A DNA stretch of 64,000 nt, taken from the NCBI GenBank assembly GCA_036768485.1, contig JAVLUZ010000265.1:248001-312000 (forward strand), in the 5' to 3' direction. This DNA comes from Mermis nigrescens. Lineage: Eukaryota > Nematoda > Enoplea > Mermithida > Mermithidae. Each line of letters opens with the position of its first letter. The stretch's first letter is position 1. Shown here one piece after another: positions 63,245 to 64,000 of this stretch. The translations under genes were made by a program, and so were the position numbers. The notes under the pieces are model-generated. The model was not told the origin of the DNA. It saw nothing but the letters and a program-made list of their open reading frames with translations, and ran no database searches.

Positions 63245-63772
63245 GGTATCTCCTATCTTATATCACTGCATGTTATGGCACAGACAGGGTATCTATATCA
63301 CACCTATCTTATAGCATTGCCTATCTCGTAGCACAGGGTATCTTATATCCCATCCTATCTTATAGCATTGCCTATCTTGCAGCTCGGGGTATCTTATATG
63401 ACTTCCTATCTTATAGCATTGCCTATCTTGTAGCACGGGGTATCTTTTATCACGTTCTATCTTATAGCATTGCCTATCTTGTAGCACGGGGTATCTTATA
63501 TCACGTCACACCTTATAGTATTGCCTATCCAGTAGCACAGGGTATCTTATATCCCATCCTATCTTATAGCATTGCCTATCTTGTAGCACGGGGTATCTTG
63601 TATCACGTCCTATCTTATAGCATTACCTATCTTGTAGCACGGGTGTCTTTTATCACGTCCTATCTTATAGCATTGCCTATCCTGTAGCACAGGTATCTAT
63701 CACATCCTATTGTATAGCATTGCTTATCTTGTAGCACACGGTATCTTATTTCATGTCCTATCTTATAGCCAG
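63245..63772. repeat. Minisatellite with unit of about 60 bp
   Basis: About eight units of CCTATCTTATAGCATTGCC, TATCTTGTAGCACGGGG, TATCTTATATCACGT. On the minus strand part of the array (63293-63487) is open with a 20-residue period (DRQCYKIG). This is very likely a by-product of the period being a multiple of three, not a gene. Confidence 0.85.
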
Positions 63773-64000
63773 GCATGTAGCTGTGGGGGACTGGGGGGTC
63801 CGGACCCGCCCGAAATTCAGAAAAAACCATAACCCGAAAATAGTGTAAACCGAGTTTTGCTCCTTTTTTAAAATTTTGCGAAAAATCGGCCATGTCCCAA
63901 AAAATGCTATGCTTAAGCATAGGGCTGCCTCCCGCTCCACCCCTGTATAGGGTGACTGGGTGGTGTTGATCAAATTTTAATGTCGCTACGGATCCTTCCC
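63773..64000. other. Edge of a family a/h-like repeat
   Basis: GCATGTAGCTGTGGGGGACTG, GGACCCGCCCGAAATTC: G- and C-rich repeat sequence similar to 34560-34600, cut by the window edge. No gene. Confidence 0.45.

Noticed and set aside
63293..63487. Possible repeat protein with a 20-residue period
   Set aside because: A 60-bp minisatellite unit without a stop gives this automatically; neighbouring units are frameshifted.
1..64000. rRNA, tRNA, CRISPR arrays, bacterial operons and mitochondrial insertions
   Set aside because: No matching conserved cores, cloverleaf structures or regular spacer arrays were seen in either strand by eye; a covariance-model scan would be needed to exclude decayed tRNAs.

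Overview
The window reads as nuclear DNA of an AT-rich invertebrate animal. Genes are broken into short exons by multi-kilobase GT-AG introns, and most of the remaining DNA is nested, decayed transposable elements and short repeat families. No rRNA, tRNA, CRISPR array or prokaryotic gene layout was seen. The sequence alone does not fix the phylum.

Two genes can be rebuilt end to end from splice sites, compatible phases and family resemblance. The first is a mitochondrial poly(A) polymerase (MTPAP type) on + from 20012 to 49432: ten exons including a proposed 18-nt microexon, predicted 595 residues, with a basic presequence, the catalytic DLD pair, a third Asp and a PAP-associated domain. The second, just downstream, is the RNA polymerase I/III subunit AC19 (POLR1D/RPAC2) on + from 50469 to 61190: four exons, 112 residues. 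A third gene, at the left end, shows only its last two exons (2749-2846 and 5404-5594), which match the C-terminal armadillo repeats of the ZYG-11/ZER1 family of Cul2 ubiquitin-ligase receptors. Isolated exons of unidentified genes lie at 1999-2178, 6330-6439, 11933-11989 (-), 54426-54672 (-), 58413-58606, 59393-59480 and 61975-62098.

The mobile DNA is dominated by hAT-like elements. Seven have clear terminal inverted repeats and 8-bp target-site duplications that are perfect or 7/8: 8367-10078, 13067-15233, 16576-18639, 27522-29270, 36199-37056, 41505-43677 and 44258-44832. Nearly all carry, just inside the ends, a different array of very short GC-rich repeats. A transposase C-terminal (hATC) fossil lies at 45684-45833 (-). 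There is also a Tc1-like element with 32-bp perfect inverted repeats (21583-22587), a mariner pseudogene (40236-41450), two small elements with 8-bp duplications (11409-11805, 24587-25380), three large foldback palindromes (7145-8215, 37615-38072, 38307-39139), several 200-500 bp dispersed families named a to i here, a 1.15-kb duplication (54072-55227 and 56371-57547) and minisatellites at the right edge (62590-63772).

Layout: 1-6440 ZYG-11 3' end and unknown exons; 6440-20000 repeats and hAT elements; 20012-49432 MTPAP with element-filled introns; 50469-61190 POLR1D, whose first intron holds a block of AT-rich overlapping reading frames (51703-52333) that could be a bacterial insertion and whose third intron holds the 1.15-kb duplication; 61190-64000 one unknown exon and minisatellites. 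A short hairpin, GGCGCTTCGCGCC, recurs in many otherwise different repeat families and is the least explained pattern in the window.
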